A DNA stretch of 64,000 nt from an uncultured Verrucomicrobiae bacterium (GTDB lineage Bacteria > Verrucomicrobiota > Verrucomicrobiia > Limisphaerales > UBA1096). The translations under genes were made by a program, and so were the position numbers. Shown one piece after another: positions 1 to 12,400 of the stretch. The notes beneath the pieces were generated by a model. That model was not told where the DNA came from. It saw nothing but the letters and a program-made list of their open reading frames with translations, and did no database searches. Position 1 is the first letter of the stretch. The number at the start of each line of letters is the position of its first letter. The stretch lies in the NCBI GenBank assembly GCA_937770485.1, contig CALJHX010000018.1, positions 1-64,000 of the forward strand. Reading direction: 5' to 3'.

Positions 1-37
1 ACGATCCGCGGGCTGTGGTAATTGTTGCCGCAGCGAC

Positions 38-1147
38 ATGGCTGATCCTCGTTACAAAAAACTCGCCGAAGTCCTCACCGGCTACTCGACCGCCCTGAAG
101 AAGGGCGACACCGTCCTGTTCGATATCACCGATACGCCCGATGCGTTTGCTGTGGAACTCGTCCGCGCCGCCCGCAAGCGAGGCGCCATTCCGCTGGTCG
201 AAACCCGCTCCGGCCGCGTCGGCCGCGAGATGCTGATGAATACCAGCGAGCAACACGCCAAGACCGTTCGCGACATTGAATTGAACCGCATGAAAAAGTG
301 CGACGCTTATGTCGCAGTCCGCGGTTCCCACAACGCGACGGAGAACTCCGACATCCCGTCCGACAGCCTGTCGATGTACTCCCGCACACTGCGGCCGGTG
401 CTCAACTATCGTGTCAACAAAACGCGCTGGGTGGTAATCCGCTGGCCAAATGGCGCGATGGCCCAGGGGGCCGGCATGAGCACCGAGGCGTTCGAGGATT
501 TCTTTTTTCAAGTCTGCACGATGGACTACGCGAAGATGGCCAAGGCGCAAAAACCGCTGATCCGCCGCATGGCCAAGGCGGACAAGGTGCGCATCAAGTC
601 GCCAGGTACCGACCTGTCATTCAGCATCAAGGGGCTTGGCGCTGTGGGCTGTGCCGGCGACCGGAACATCCCGGACGGCGAGGTGTTTTCCTGCCCGGTG
701 AAAAAGTCGGTGAACGGCGTGCTGCAGTACAACACCCCCACTCTCTACGCCGGGACACGCTTCGAGAACGTCCGGCTCGAGTTCGAAAACGGCAAAATCG
801 TCGATGCCACGGCGAGCGACACCAAGCGGCTCAACGAGATTTTCGACACCGATCCCGGCGCTCGTTACATCGGCGAGTTCTCACTGGGCTTCAACCCGTA
901 CATCAAGGAGCCGATGTGCGATATTTTGTTCGACGAGAAAATCGCCGGTTCGCTACACTTTACGCCGGGACAAGCATATGAGGAGTGCGACAACGGAAAC
1001 CGCTCAGCAGTGCATTGGGACATGGTCTTGATCCAGCGCCCGGAGTACGGCGGAGGTGAAGTCTGGTTCGATGACGAATTAATCCGGAAGAACGGCCAAT
1101 TCGTGCCAAAAGACCTCAAGTCGCTGAATCCAAGCCTCCTGAAATAA
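38..1147 (+). CDS. M29-family metallo-aminopeptidase
   Basis: A 369-residue soluble protein that resembles the M29 (AmpS/PepS, thermophilic aminopeptidase) family, which removes N-terminal residues from peptides using two metal ions. The C-terminal half carries the family's metal-ligand landmarks in order: the glutamate in [11 protein letters not shown] (about residue 213), the glutamate in GEFSLGFNP (about 280), the histidine in [10 protein letters not shown] (about 307) and the HWD motif (about 325). There is no signal peptide, so it should be cytoplasmic. The ATG at 38 gives a start of normal form ([13 protein letters not shown]) and a family-typical length. It lies just upstream of the ATP synthase operon, separated by about 110 bp that includes a promoter-like stretch, so it is probably a separate unit. 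The peptide substrate cannot be told from sequence. Confidence 0.85.
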   Translation: MADPRYKKLAEVLTGYSTALKKGDTVLFDITDTPDAFAVELVRAARKRGAIPLVETRSGRVGREMLMNTSEQHAKTVRDIELNRMKKCDAYVAVRGSHNATENSDIPSDSLSMYSRTLRPVLNYRVNKTRWVVIRWPNGAMAQGAGMSTEAFEDFFFQVCTMDYAKMAKAQKPLIRRMAKADKVRIKSPGTDLSFSIKGLGAVGCAGDRNIPDGEVFSCPVKKSVNGVLQYNTPTLYAGTRFENVRLEFENGKIVDATASDTKRLNEIFDTDPGARYIGEFSLGFNPYIKEPMCDILFDEKIAGSLHFTPGQAYEECDNGNRSAVHWDMVLIQRPEYGGGEVWFDDELIRKNGQFVPKDLKSLNPSLLK

Positions 1148-1209
1148 CAGCGCTTGGCCAATTCAGGAATTTATATTCGCCAAAAAAGCATCTTTCTCCA
1201 ATAAAAAGT

Positions 1210-1237
1210 TTGTGTCTTGCCTCTTTTTTGGCATAAA
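1210..1237 (+). promoter_or_regulatory. possible sigma70-type promoter before the atp operon
   Basis: A TTGTGT hexamer at 1210-1215 and a CATAAA hexamer at 1232-1237 are separated by 16 bp, about 70 bp upstream of the preferred atpB start. The spacing is good but both hexamers are imperfect, so this is only a candidate. Confidence 0.3.
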
Positions 1238-1306
1238 TCCGTTCCGCTTTTTTAGGAAGTGGCTCCTCTCTCTGGGGTGTTTGAGCCCCTAGCCTTCTGT
1301 TTTTTG

Positions 1307-2227
1307 ATGATTTTTCACCGCTTTTTACTCATTTTAACTTTGTTAGCAGCCCTGCCAACACCGGCATTGTTCGGTGCCGGTGAGGTTGCTGGTGGTCATG
1401 CCGCTGAAGAACACGCTGGCGGAGAGCACCACGCGCTGCCGCCCGAAGCGGTGGTCTTGACGGAGATTGGACCATTCGCCATCACAAACTCGATGGTGGT
1501 CACTTGGATTGTAGCAATCGGGCTGATTCTCGTTGCGCAACTCGCGACGAGAAAACAACAAGCCGTCCCCTCCGGCCTGCAAAACTTCGTCGAGTGGCTT
1601 GTGGAAAGTTTATTCGGTTTTTTCGAGGGCGTTCTTGGTGAAAAAATGACCAAGCAAACGTTCTGGTTTTTTGGCACCGTATTTATCTTCATCCTGTTTA
1701 CCAACTGGTTTGGCCTAATCCCTGGTTTGGGCACAATCGGTTGGGGCCACGCCACTGACCACGGTTTCATCACCACAGAACCGCTACTGCGGGGCGTGAA
1801 CGCCGATCTGAATATGACCGCCGCGATGGCGCTTTTCTTCTTCGCGCTGTGGATTTATTGGTCTCTCAAAGAGATTGGGGTAGGCGGGTTTTTCTTTCAC
1901 ATCTTTAATATCAAGGGCCACGGGGTGACTGCGATGGGGCTGTTTTTGATGGTGATTTACCTTTTTGTTGGCGTCATCGAGGTGGTCTCGATTAGCGTGC
2001 GCCCGGTGGCACTGATGTTTCGACTCTACGGGAACGTATTCGCCGGGGAGAATATTCTTGAGACTGTCATGTCGCTTGGCGGCACCTACTTCGGCTGGCT
2101 TGCGGTGTTGCCGTTTTATTTTTTGGAACTGCTGGTCGGGCTAGTGCAGGCCCTTGTGTTTGCTTTGCTAACAGCGGTGTTCACCTCGCTCATGTGCAGT
2201 CATCACGATAAAGAAAAGTCGCACTAG
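1307..2227 (+). CDS. atpB: F-type ATP synthase F0 subunit a
   Basis: Membrane subunit that forms the two proton half-channels against the c-ring. The essential arginine is in the MFRLYGNVFAGEN stretch (about residue 239), followed by the last hydrophobic helices. I prefer the ATG at 1307 over a GTG at 1259: it begins directly with a signal-like hydrophobic segment (MIFHRFLLILTLLAALP), followed by a His/Glu-rich linker. The GTG at 1259 has an AGGA only two bases upstream, too close to act as a normal ribosome site. It is first in an atpBEFHAGDC order; no atpI is seen before it. The cleavable-looking N-terminal segment is an extension relative to E. coli subunit a. The two conserved C-terminal helices make the identification firm. 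Confidence 0.93.
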   Translation: MIFHRFLLILTLLAALPTPALFGAGEVAGGHAAEEHAGGEHHALPPEAVVLTEIGPFAITNSMVVTWIVAIGLILVAQLATRKQQAVPSGLQNFVEWLVESLFGFFEGVLGEKMTKQTFWFFGTVFIFILFTNWFGLIPGLGTIGWGHATDHGFITTEPLLRGVNADLNMTAAMALFFFALWIYWSLKEIGVGGFFFHIFNIKGHGVTAMGLFLMVIYLFVGVIEVVSISVRPVALMFRLYGNVFAGENILETVMSLGGTYFGWLAVLPFYFLELLVGLVQALVFALLTAVFTSLMCSHHDKEKSH

Positions 2228-2304
2228 CAAAGAATCTCGGTGGCTTGACCATACACGTTCGTGGGAGTCACCAACTAAACTGAAACAAAAAAAGAAACAA
2301 GAAA

Positions 2305-2502
2305 ATGAGTGGTAGTCTACATATTGGTTTAGCCGCGCTGGGTTCCGCTATCGGCGTGGGTTTGGTCGGGGCGAAAGCAGCCGAGGCCACCGGACGCAAT
2401 CCGGGTGCTTCTGGCAAAATTCTGACGGCAGCGATTATTTTTGCTGCACTGGCTGAGGGTGTGGTGTTCATTTCAATCTTCCTTGGGAAGATCGGGATGT
2501 AA
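2305..2502 (+). CDS. atpE: F-type ATP synthase F0 subunit c
   Basis: A 65-residue two-helix hairpin that oligomerises into the rotating c-ring. Helix 1 has the alternating small-residue pattern (GLAALGSAIGVGLVG), the polar loop is GRNPGAS, and helix 2 carries the ion-binding glutamate in AALAEGVVF at residue 51. The residue after the glutamate is glycine and no helix-1 glutamine partner is seen, which favours protons over sodium. It is slightly shorter than the usual 70-80 residues but lacks nothing essential. A purine-rich stretch (GAAACAAGAAA) precedes the ATG. Confidence 0.95.
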   Translation: MSGSLHIGLAALGSAIGVGLVGAKAAEATGRNPGASGKILTAAIIFAALAEGVVFISIFLGKIGM

Positions 2503-2560
2503 TCAACAACTTGCGGGCGGCGGGGCAACCCGCCGCCATTTTTGACTTTCAAACAAAAAA

Positions 2561-3100
2561 ATGACTGAATTTATCGTATTGGCAGCCGACGGCGGAGTTG
2601 TCAGCGACATCACCAAAACGTTTGGTGTAAACTGGCAACTCTTCATCTCCCAGTTGATCGCCTTCATCGTGGTCGCCCTTGTCCTCAAGAAATTCGCCTA
2701 CAAGCCGGTACTCGACATGCTGGATCAGCGCCGCGAACGGATCGCCCAAGCCGAGGCCAACGCAGAGAAAATTCAGGCCGAACTGGCCGAGACACAGGCC
2801 GAGCGCGACAAGGTGCTGGCTGAAGCCAACCAAAAGGCCCAGGAAATGATCGATGACGCCAAGGAAGCCGCCAAACAAGTCGGCGAGGCCGAGGGCCAAA
2901 AGGCAGTCAAGCAAGCCGAGGAAATCATCCGCAAAGCACGCGAAGCCACCGAGGCCGATCGTGACCAGATGATGTCTGAATTGAAGGCCGAGATCGGCCG
3001 CTTGGTGGTCGAGACCACCTCCAAGGTCAGCGGCAAGGTGCTGACCGACGAGGATCAGCAACGCCTGATCGACGAGACCAATAAGGAACTGGCCGCTTAA
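2561..3100 (+). CDS. atpF: F-type ATP synthase F0 subunit b
   Basis: Peripheral-stalk subunit of 179 residues. A single membrane helix (about residues 27-45, LFISQLIAFIVVALVLKKF) is followed by the conserved KPVLDMLDQRRERI junction and a long charged coiled coil rich in Ala, Glu, Lys and Gln. It lies 58 bp after atpE and 9 bp before atpH, as expected for one transcript. Only one b-type gene is present, so the stalk is probably a homodimer rather than the b/b' pair of cyanobacteria. Confidence 0.95.
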   Translation: MTEFIVLAADGGVVSDITKTFGVNWQLFISQLIAFIVVALVLKKFAYKPVLDMLDQRRERIAQAEANAEKIQAELAETQAERDKVLAEANQKAQEMIDDAKEAAKQVGEAEGQKAVKQAEEIIRKAREATEADRDQMMSELKAEIGRLVVETTSKVSGKVLTDEDQQRLIDETNKELAA

Positions 3101-3109
3101 TTTGACTGG

Positions 3110-3502
3110 ATGAAAGGCAGTAAACAATCCCGCCGCTTGGCCAAGCAGCTTTTCAAGTGCTGCCAAGCGGATGGTCGCCTCGATGCCGATCGCGTGCGGA
3201 AGGCTGTAGGACTGCTCATCGAGCAGAAGCCTCGCGGTTACTTCGGCATCCTGCAAAACCTGAAACGGCTAGTGAAACTCGACGAAGCCAGCCGCTCCGC
3301 CCACGTGGAGAGCGCCGTGGCGCTTGGCCAAGCGCAGCAGGAAGACGTCCGGAACAGCTTGAACCGGCTGAAAAGCGGCGATGTGACGGTGGAATTCGCC
3401 ACGAACCCCGGCCTCATCGGCGGCATGCGGGTGAAGATCGGCGACGATGTGTTTGACGGCAGCGTAAAGACGCGCTTGACCGCCTTAAGTGACAATTTCT
3501 AA
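3110..3502 (+). CDS. atpH: F-type ATP synthase F1 subunit delta, short form
   Basis: A 130-residue protein in the atpH position whose C-terminus has the hallmark delta/OSCP ending (GGMRVKIGDDVFDGSVKTRL). In the family this subunit joins the peripheral stalk to the F1 head. The usual length is about 175-180 residues; here the N-terminal helical domain is reduced by roughly 45-50 residues while the C-terminal domain is intact. I see no alternative in-frame upstream start, because atpF ends only 9 bp earlier. Two TTGGCCAA palindromes lie in the gene (3137 and 3324), the second as a perfect 14-mer encoding ALGQAQ. Context makes the assignment secure despite divergence. Confidence 0.88.
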   Translation: MKGSKQSRRLAKQLFKCCQADGRLDADRVRKAVGLLIEQKPRGYFGILQNLKRLVKLDEASRSAHVESAVALGQAQQEDVRNSLNRLKSGDVTVEFATNPGLIGGMRVKIGDDVFDGSVKTRLTALSDNF

Positions 3503-3523
3503 ATTAATTTTAACGAACAAGAC

Positions 3524-5056
3524 ATGAGCAACCTACTGCAGGATATTGAAGCCCAGATTGCCGGCGCAAAAACAAACGTGGCGCAGGAGAATGTGGGTGT
3601 GGTGCGTGAAATCGGCGACGGCGTGGCCAAGATAGAGGGTCTCACCGGCGCGATGATGAACGAGATGCTCGACTTCGGCGCTGGTGTGATGGGCCTCGCG
3701 TTGAATCTCGAGGAAACAGAAGTGGGCGCAGTGATTCTCGGCGACCACACCGGCATCGCCGAGGGCGACGAGGTGAAAACCACCGGCAAACTGCTCTCCG
3801 TGCCCGTGGGCAAGGCGCTGCTTGGCCGCGTGGTGGACGCGCTTGGCCGCCCGATCGACGGCAAGGGCGACATCGCCGCCGAGGCAAATTATCCTGTGGA
3901 GAAAATCGCGCCCGGCATCATCAAGCGCAAGTCGGTGAGCCAACCGGTGCAAACCGGCATCATGGCGGTGGACGCGATGATCCCGATCGGCCGCGGCCAA
4001 CGTGAGCTGGTGATTGGCGATCGCCAAACCGGCAAAACAGCGGTCTGCATCGACACCATCATCAACAACGCGCGCGTCAACCGTGAGGGGCTTGAAAGTG
4101 GCGACCCGGATTTCCGGCCGCTCTATTCCATTTACGTGGCGATCGGCCAAAAGCGCGCCAACGTGGCCAAGGTCATCCAAAACCTTGAGGAAAACGACGC
4201 GCTAGAGAACACCATCGTGGTGGCCGCCACAGCGAGTGACTCGGCGACAAACCAGTTTCTCGCGCCGTTCGCCGGTGCATCCATGGGCGAGTGGTTCATG
4301 GACAACAACATGGACGCGCTCATCGTTTATGACGATTTGTCAAAGCACGCCGTGGCCTACCGCCAGGTGTCGCTGGTGCTCAAGCGGCCGTCCGGCCGCG
4401 AAGCGTATCCGGGTGATGTGTTTTATCTGCACAGCCGTTTGCTCGAGCGCTCGGCGCGGCTCTCCGACAACGCCGGCGGCGGCTCGCTCACCGCGCTGCC
4501 CATCATCGAGACGCAGGCGGGAGACGTGTCGGCGTACATCCCGACGAACGTGATTTCCATCACCGACGGCCAGATTTTCTTGGAAACCGATTTATTTTAC
4601 CAGGGCGTGCGACCGGCGATCTCAGTGGGTCTGTCCGTGAGCCGGGTGGGTTCCGCGGCACAGATCAAAGCGATGAAGCAGGTTTCCGGCACCATCAAGC
4701 TGGACCTCGCGCAGTTCCGTGAGCTGGCCGCCTTCGCGCAGTTCGGCAGCGACCTCGACGAGGCGACGCGAGCCAAGCTCGAGCGAGGCAAACGCATCGT
4801 GGAGGTGTTCAAGCAGGCACAGTTCCAGCCCGTGGCAGTGCCGGTGCAGGTGTGCATCCTGTGGGCAGTGCAGAACGGCTACTTCGACGACGTGGAAGTG
4901 GACGATCTCAAGAACTCCCAAGCCGCGATCACGACTTTCCTGCAGGATCGCAAGGCCGATCTGCTAAAGAAAATCACAGCGGTTGCCCAAGTGAACGATG
5001 AGGTCAAGGCCGACCTCAAGGCAGCCCTCGACGAGTACAAGTCGGCCAACAAGTAG
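3524..5056 (+). CDS. atpA: F-type ATP synthase F1 subunit alpha
   Basis: Regulatory nucleotide-binding subunit of the F1 hexamer, 510 residues, full length. The Walker A loop is [10 protein letters not shown] near residue 170, and the [20 protein letters not shown] region and the VSRVGSAAQ motif with the conserved arginine near the catalytic interface are all present. It starts with ATG 21 bp after atpH. Sequence is standard throughout, with no insertion or truncation. No complete TTGGCCAA element occurs in this gene, although half-sites (for example at about 3840) do. Confidence 0.97.
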   Translation: MSNLLQDIEAQIAGAKTNVAQENVGVVREIGDGVAKIEGLTGAMMNEMLDFGAGVMGLALNLEETEVGAVILGDHTGIAEGDEVKTTGKLLSVPVGKALLGRVVDALGRPIDGKGDIAAEANYPVEKIAPGIIKRKSVSQPVQTGIMAVDAMIPIGRGQRELVIGDRQTGKTAVCIDTIINNARVNREGLESGDPDFRPLYSIYVAIGQKRANVAKVIQNLEENDALENTIVVAATASDSATNQFLAPFAGASMGEWFMDNNMDALIVYDDLSKHAVAYRQVSLVLKRPSGREAYPGDVFYLHSRLLERSARLSDNAGGGSLTALPIIETQAGDVSAYIPTNVISITDGQIFLETDLFYQGVRPAISVGLSVSRVGSAAQIKAMKQVSGTIKLDLAQFRELAAFAQFGSDLDEATRAKLERGKRIVEVFKQAQFQPVAVPVQVCILWAVQNGYFDDVEVDDLKNSQAAITTFLQDRKADLLKKITAVAQVNDEVKADLKAALDEYKSANK

Positions 5057-5062
5057 TTTTAA

Positions 5063-5947
5063 ATGCCCAGCACCCGCGAAATCCGGCGGCGGATCGTTTC
5101 CGTCAAGAAAACCGCACAGATCACCAGCGCCATGGAGAAGGTGGCGCAGGCGAAAATGGGGCGCGCCCAGCAGGCAGCGACGGCCGGCCGGCCGTATGCG
5201 GAGCTGATGAACCGCGTGCTGGGCGAGGTGGTAACCCACGCGGGAGATTTTGATCATCCCTTCATGAAGGCACGCGGCGGTGAGAACCGGGCGTTGATCC
5301 TGGTGACCACCGACAAGGGCATGTGCGGCTCGATCAACTCCAACCTGCTGCGCAAGGTGAGCGACGAGTTTGTGACGGATCACACCCGCGTGATCGCCGC
5401 CGGCCGCAAGGGCGCACAACATGCCACACGCGTCGGCTGGGACTTGACTGCGGATTTCTCCTACAGCGACACGCCGGTCTTCGCCGAGGCGCGGGCCATT
5501 GCGCGGATGGCGGTGGAGCTGTTCGAGAACGGCGAGGTGGATCACGTGGACATCGCGTTCACCAACTTCATCAATACGCTCTCCCAAAAGCCGGAAGTGC
5601 AAACGCTGCTGCCGATCACCGAGATTAAGGGCGTACAGGCAGGCGTGGAGGGCGAGGAAATGGTATCCGAATTACAAGGTGGTACGGCGGAGTTCCTGTT
5701 TGAACCCTCGGCCGGCGGCGTACTGGGGGCATTGCTGCCGCACTATATCAATTTTCAGGTACACCAGATTCTGCTCGAAGCTAAGGCCAGCGAGTTCAGC
5801 TCGAAGATGGTGGCGATGAAGAATGCGACCGACAACGCGAACGACCTGATCAAGGATTTGACACTCGAATACAACAAGATGCGCCAAGCCGCGATCACCA
5901 ATGAGTTGCTGGAGATCACCACCGCACAAATGGCGCTTGGTAATTGA
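5063..5947 (+). CDS. atpG: F-type ATP synthase F1 subunit gamma
   Basis: Central rotor shaft, 294 residues. The N-terminus has the expected helix (STREIRRRIVSVKKTAQITS and the following MEKVAQAKM), and the C-terminal coiled-coil helix ends with ITNELLEITTAQMAL. The Rossmann-like middle (ALILVTTDKGMCGSINSNL) is intact. It starts 6 bp after atpA, consistent with tight coupling in the operon. Confidence 0.96.
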   Translation: MPSTREIRRRIVSVKKTAQITSAMEKVAQAKMGRAQQAATAGRPYAELMNRVLGEVVTHAGDFDHPFMKARGGENRALILVTTDKGMCGSINSNLLRKVSDEFVTDHTRVIAAGRKGAQHATRVGWDLTADFSYSDTPVFAEARAIARMAVELFENGEVDHVDIAFTNFINTLSQKPEVQTLLPITEIKGVQAGVEGEEMVSELQGGTAEFLFEPSAGGVLGALLPHYINFQVHQILLEAKASEFSSKMVAMKNATDNANDLIKDLTLEYNKMRQAAITNELLEITTAQMALGN

Positions 5948-5952
5948 TTTAA

Positions 5953-7440
<1,488 letters not shown>

Positions 7441-7443
7441 CGC

Positions 7444-7860
7444 ATGGCCGATACACTCAAACTCGAGATCGTCACACCGGAGTCGAAAATTTACTCCGAG
7501 GATGTCGAGATGGTCACTCTGCCCGGTAGCGAGGGCGAAACCGGCATTTACCCGAACCACGTGCCATTGATGACCCAGGTTCAGGCCGGGGAAATCGTCG
7601 TCAACCGGGGCGGCACCGAGGAAGTAGTCGCCATCGGCGAGGGCTTTGCCGAGATCACCGGCGAGCATGTGGCCATCCTCACCGACAATGCCGCTAACAG
7701 CGCAGACATCGACGAGGCCGCCGCCGAGGAAGCCAAGGCCAAGGCCGAACGGCGGCTCGAGGAAGGCGGCGACGTCTCCGAGGAAGATGCCAAGGCCCTC
7801 ACCCAAGCCATCCTCTACTCACAAGCCCAGATCAAGGCCAAGCGCCGGAAGCGCGGTTGA
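7444..7860 (+). CDS. atpC: F-type ATP synthase F1 subunit epsilon
   Basis: A 138-residue subunit with the N-terminal beta-sandwich that binds the c-ring and gamma (TLKLEIVTPESKIYSEDVEM, then LPGSEGETGIYPNHVPLMT). A C-terminal helical part rich in Ala, Lys and Glu corresponds to the family's autoinhibitory domain. It begins 3 bp after atpD and is the last gene of the operon. A hairpin with a T-run follows at 7898. Confidence 0.94.
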   Translation: MADTLKLEIVTPESKIYSEDVEMVTLPGSEGETGIYPNHVPLMTQVQAGEIVVNRGGTEEVVAIGEGFAEITGEHVAILTDNAANSADIDEAAAEEAKAKAERRLEEGGDVSEEDAKALTQAILYSQAQIKAKRRKRG

Positions 7861-7897
7861 CCCGCCTGGCCAAGGGCTAGGCCACAACCTTTTCCCG

Positions 7898-7927
7898 AGG
7901 CGAACGGCTCCCCGCTCGCCTTTTTTG
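7898..7927 (+). terminator. rho-independent terminator of the atp operon
   Basis: AGGCGA (7898-7903) pairs with TCGCCT (7916-7921), an inner CGG/CCG adds to the stem, and a run of six T follows from 7921. It lies 38 bp after the atpC stop. Confidence 0.7.
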
Positions 7928-8050
7928 TGCCTGAAACTTGCGAAACGAGGCTTGTTTCGTTAGGATCGTGAAACTTAAGCGGCCAAGCGCTTGGCTTGGG
8001 TCGCCCTCCCCGCCGATTGGCCAAGCGGCAACGAAACACAAGACGCTTTT

Positions 8051-9304
<1,254 letters not shown>

Positions 9305-9312
9305 GTTACCAG

Positions 9313-9384
9313 ACCCAGCCGCTGGGTAAGGCTCAATATCAACTGTAGGTGCGGGTGACACGCAGCTTTGCGTCACATGCCCGC
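9313..9384 (+). terminator. two hairpins after icd
   Basis: ACCCAG/CTGGGT with a 3-base loop (9313-9327) is followed by a longer imperfect hairpin (9351-9384, GCGGG...CCCGC with an inner GTGAC/GTCAC). Neither has a strong T-run, so they may stabilise the icd transcript end rather than terminate it. Confidence 0.35.
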
Positions 9385-9469
9385 ATAACTGGCCGATGGC
9401 CAGAATAAAAAAGAACCGTTTTGCGGGATTGACCCCATGGCATCCTGGGTGCTTTGAATACGTTTAATT

Positions 9470-12400
9470 GTGACTTATCGCCTCTTTTTTTTAGTTACTT
9501 TTGCCAGCCTCACGGCCCTGGCCAAGGGCGCGGTGATTATCAATGAAATCCACCACGATCCCGACGTCAAAACCGAGCTGGCCGAGTTCATCGAACTGCA
9601 CAACACTGGTACCGAGCCCGTCGACCTCAGCGGCTGGGTGATTGAGGATGCAGTCGTGTTCACGTTTCCCGACGGAAGCAAAATCGGCGGCGGCGGCTTC
9701 GTCGTCGTCACGCATAACCCTGCACAATTCAAAGCCAAGTTCGGCGGCTCGCCGCTTGGCCCTTGGCTGGGCAAACTCGACAACGACGGCGAACGGGTCG
9801 AGTTGCGCAATGACAACGGCCAACTCGTCGATCGTGTCCGCTACCGGCTGGGTTTCCCGTGGCCGATCGTCGGCGATCCTCCGGGCTACTCGATCGAGCT
9901 GATTCACCCAGACCTCGACAATAACGACGGCCACAACTGGAAGCCGTCCGTTCGCGGCGACGTCACGACCAAAGCCAGCACACTCGTCGCAAAGGGCAGC
10001 TCATGGAAATATTTCAAGGGTACCAAGGAGGCCTCCAATCCCCGAACGACCTGGCGCAAGGCGGACTTTACCGAGAGCAACTGGCAGACCGGGCGTACAC
10101 CGATCGGCTACGGGGAAAACTTCATGAAGACGACGCTGGGCGATATGCGAAACAGCTATACCGCGGTTTACTTCCGTAAAAAGTTCACGGTCAAGGACGC
10201 GAAGAAAATCGGGGCGATGAAACTGGCATTGCAGTTCGACGACGGCTTCAACATGTGGATTAACGGCAGGCACGTCGCCAGCAGCAACATCTCAACGAAG
10301 GAGCCGCGCTTCAGCACCAGCGCCAGCTCTGCGATCGAGGAGCACAGCTTCGTCGAGTTTGATCTGCCATCGCCAGGCGCCTATCTCGTCGAGGGCGAAA
10401 ACATTTTGGCTATCCAGGCGCACAACGCGTCGAAAGGCGGCAGCAGTGACTTCTTCATCGACGTGGAATTGAAGGCGACGGTTGGCCCGGCCAATCGCGG
10501 CCCCACTCCCGGCGCTCGTAATTCGGTTTTCGCCACCGAGCCACTCCCGCGCTTGGCCAAGGTCGAACACACGCCTAGACAGCCCAAAGGTGGCGAAGCG
10601 GTCGTGATCACCACCGTACCCGCCGTGAAAAATGACGGTTCCGAAATTTACGCCGAGTACCAGGTCGTCAAACCCGGCAGCTATGTGCACATTGATGAAT
10701 CAGCGTATGAACGAAACTGGATCAAGTTGCCAATGAACGATCTTGGCCTAGAGGGTGATGCCGAGGCCAGCGACGGCGTTTTCTCAGCGACCGTCTCCAA
10801 GTCGGTGCAGCAGCATCGGCACCTGGTCCGCTATCGCGTGTCTCTGAAAAATGCGCCTGGCCAAGTGGCCACCGCTCCCTACCCCGGCGATCTCTCACCC
10901 AATTTCGCGTACTTTTGCTACAACGGCGTGCCGAGCTGGAGCGGCAAGGCAAAGCCCAGCGCCAAGGTGGTCGAATACAACAACCAAGCACTCACCCGTG
11001 TGCCAGTGTACCATTTGATCTCGAAAAAGCCCGACGTCGAAAACTCGACATGGAACGAAAAATACAGTGGTGACAATTACAAATGGAATGGCACGCTCGT
11101 GTACGACGGCGAGGTTTACGATCATATCCGCTACCGCGCCCGGGGCGGCGTATGGCGCTACGCGATGGGTAAAAACATGTGGAAGTTCGACTTCAACCGC
11201 GGCCACTCGTTCCAGGCGCGCGACCACTACGGCCGCGAGTACGACACACGCTGGGACAAGCTGAACTTCTCCGCCTGCATCCAGCAGGGCAACTTCCAGC
11301 ACCGCGGCGAACAGGGGATGTTTGAGGCGGTTGGCTTCAAGCTGTTCGAACTCACCGGGGTCGAGGCGCCCAAGACACACTGGGTGCATTTCCGAATCAT
11401 CGACGAAGCGGGGGAAACCGGCGCGACTCAACATGATGGCGACTTCTGGGGACTCTATCTCGCCATCGAACAAATGGACGGCAGATTCCTTGACGGGCAC
11501 AGTTTACCCGACGGTAACCTGTACAAGATGGAGGGCGGCACTGGCGAGTTGAACAATCAGGGCGCGTCGGCCGCAACGGACAAGTCCGACCTAAACTCAT
11601 ACCTGAGCAGATACCAGGGCAACCAATCAGAAAGCTGGTGGCGACAAAACATGGACCTACCCCGCTATTACAGCTATCGCACGGTCGTCGAGGGCATTCA
11701 CCACTACGACATCGGCTATGGTAAAAATTATTTCTACTACCTGAACCCCAAGACGCAAAAGTGGTCCACGCTCCCGTGGGACCTCGACCTCACTTGGGCT
11801 AGCAACATGTACGGCAACGGCAACGACCCGTTCAAGGGTAAGGTACTCAGCAAGCCGGTTTTCAAGATGGAGTACGGCAATCGTGCCCGCGAAATTCTCG
11901 ATCTATTGTTCAACAACGACGAGGGTGAGAGTCTGATCGACGAGTTCGCGGCTATGATTGACGAGCCGACCGGACGGTTGCCGTCGATCGTTGATGCCGA
12001 CCGTGCGATGTGGGACTACCACCCGGTCATGTCGTCTGGCAAGGTCAACTCCAGTAAGGCCGGCAAGGGGCGTTTTTACAATAAGGCGAGTTCGAAGAAT
12101 TTCCCCGGCATGGTGAAACTCATGAAAAACTATGTGCGCACCCGTCGCAGTTTCATTCTCAATTCAGCTGCTCGTGACACAAAGCACCCCAGCCAACCGA
12201 CGATCGAGTACGGCGGTAACGAAGGGTATCCGGTAAACGCACTACGGTTTAGAAGCTCAGAGTTTTCCGACTCGAGCGGGAAGTTCGCAGGAATGAAATG
12301 GCGCCTGGCCGAAGTCAGTGCACCGGGCGCGCCGCCGTACGACTCTGCTAACCCACGCCAATACGAGATTAACGCCGACTGGGAATCAAACACGCTTACC

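Noticed and set aside
2305..2502. Truncated atpE (only 65 residues)
   Set aside because: Both helices, the polar loop and the ion-binding glutamate are present.
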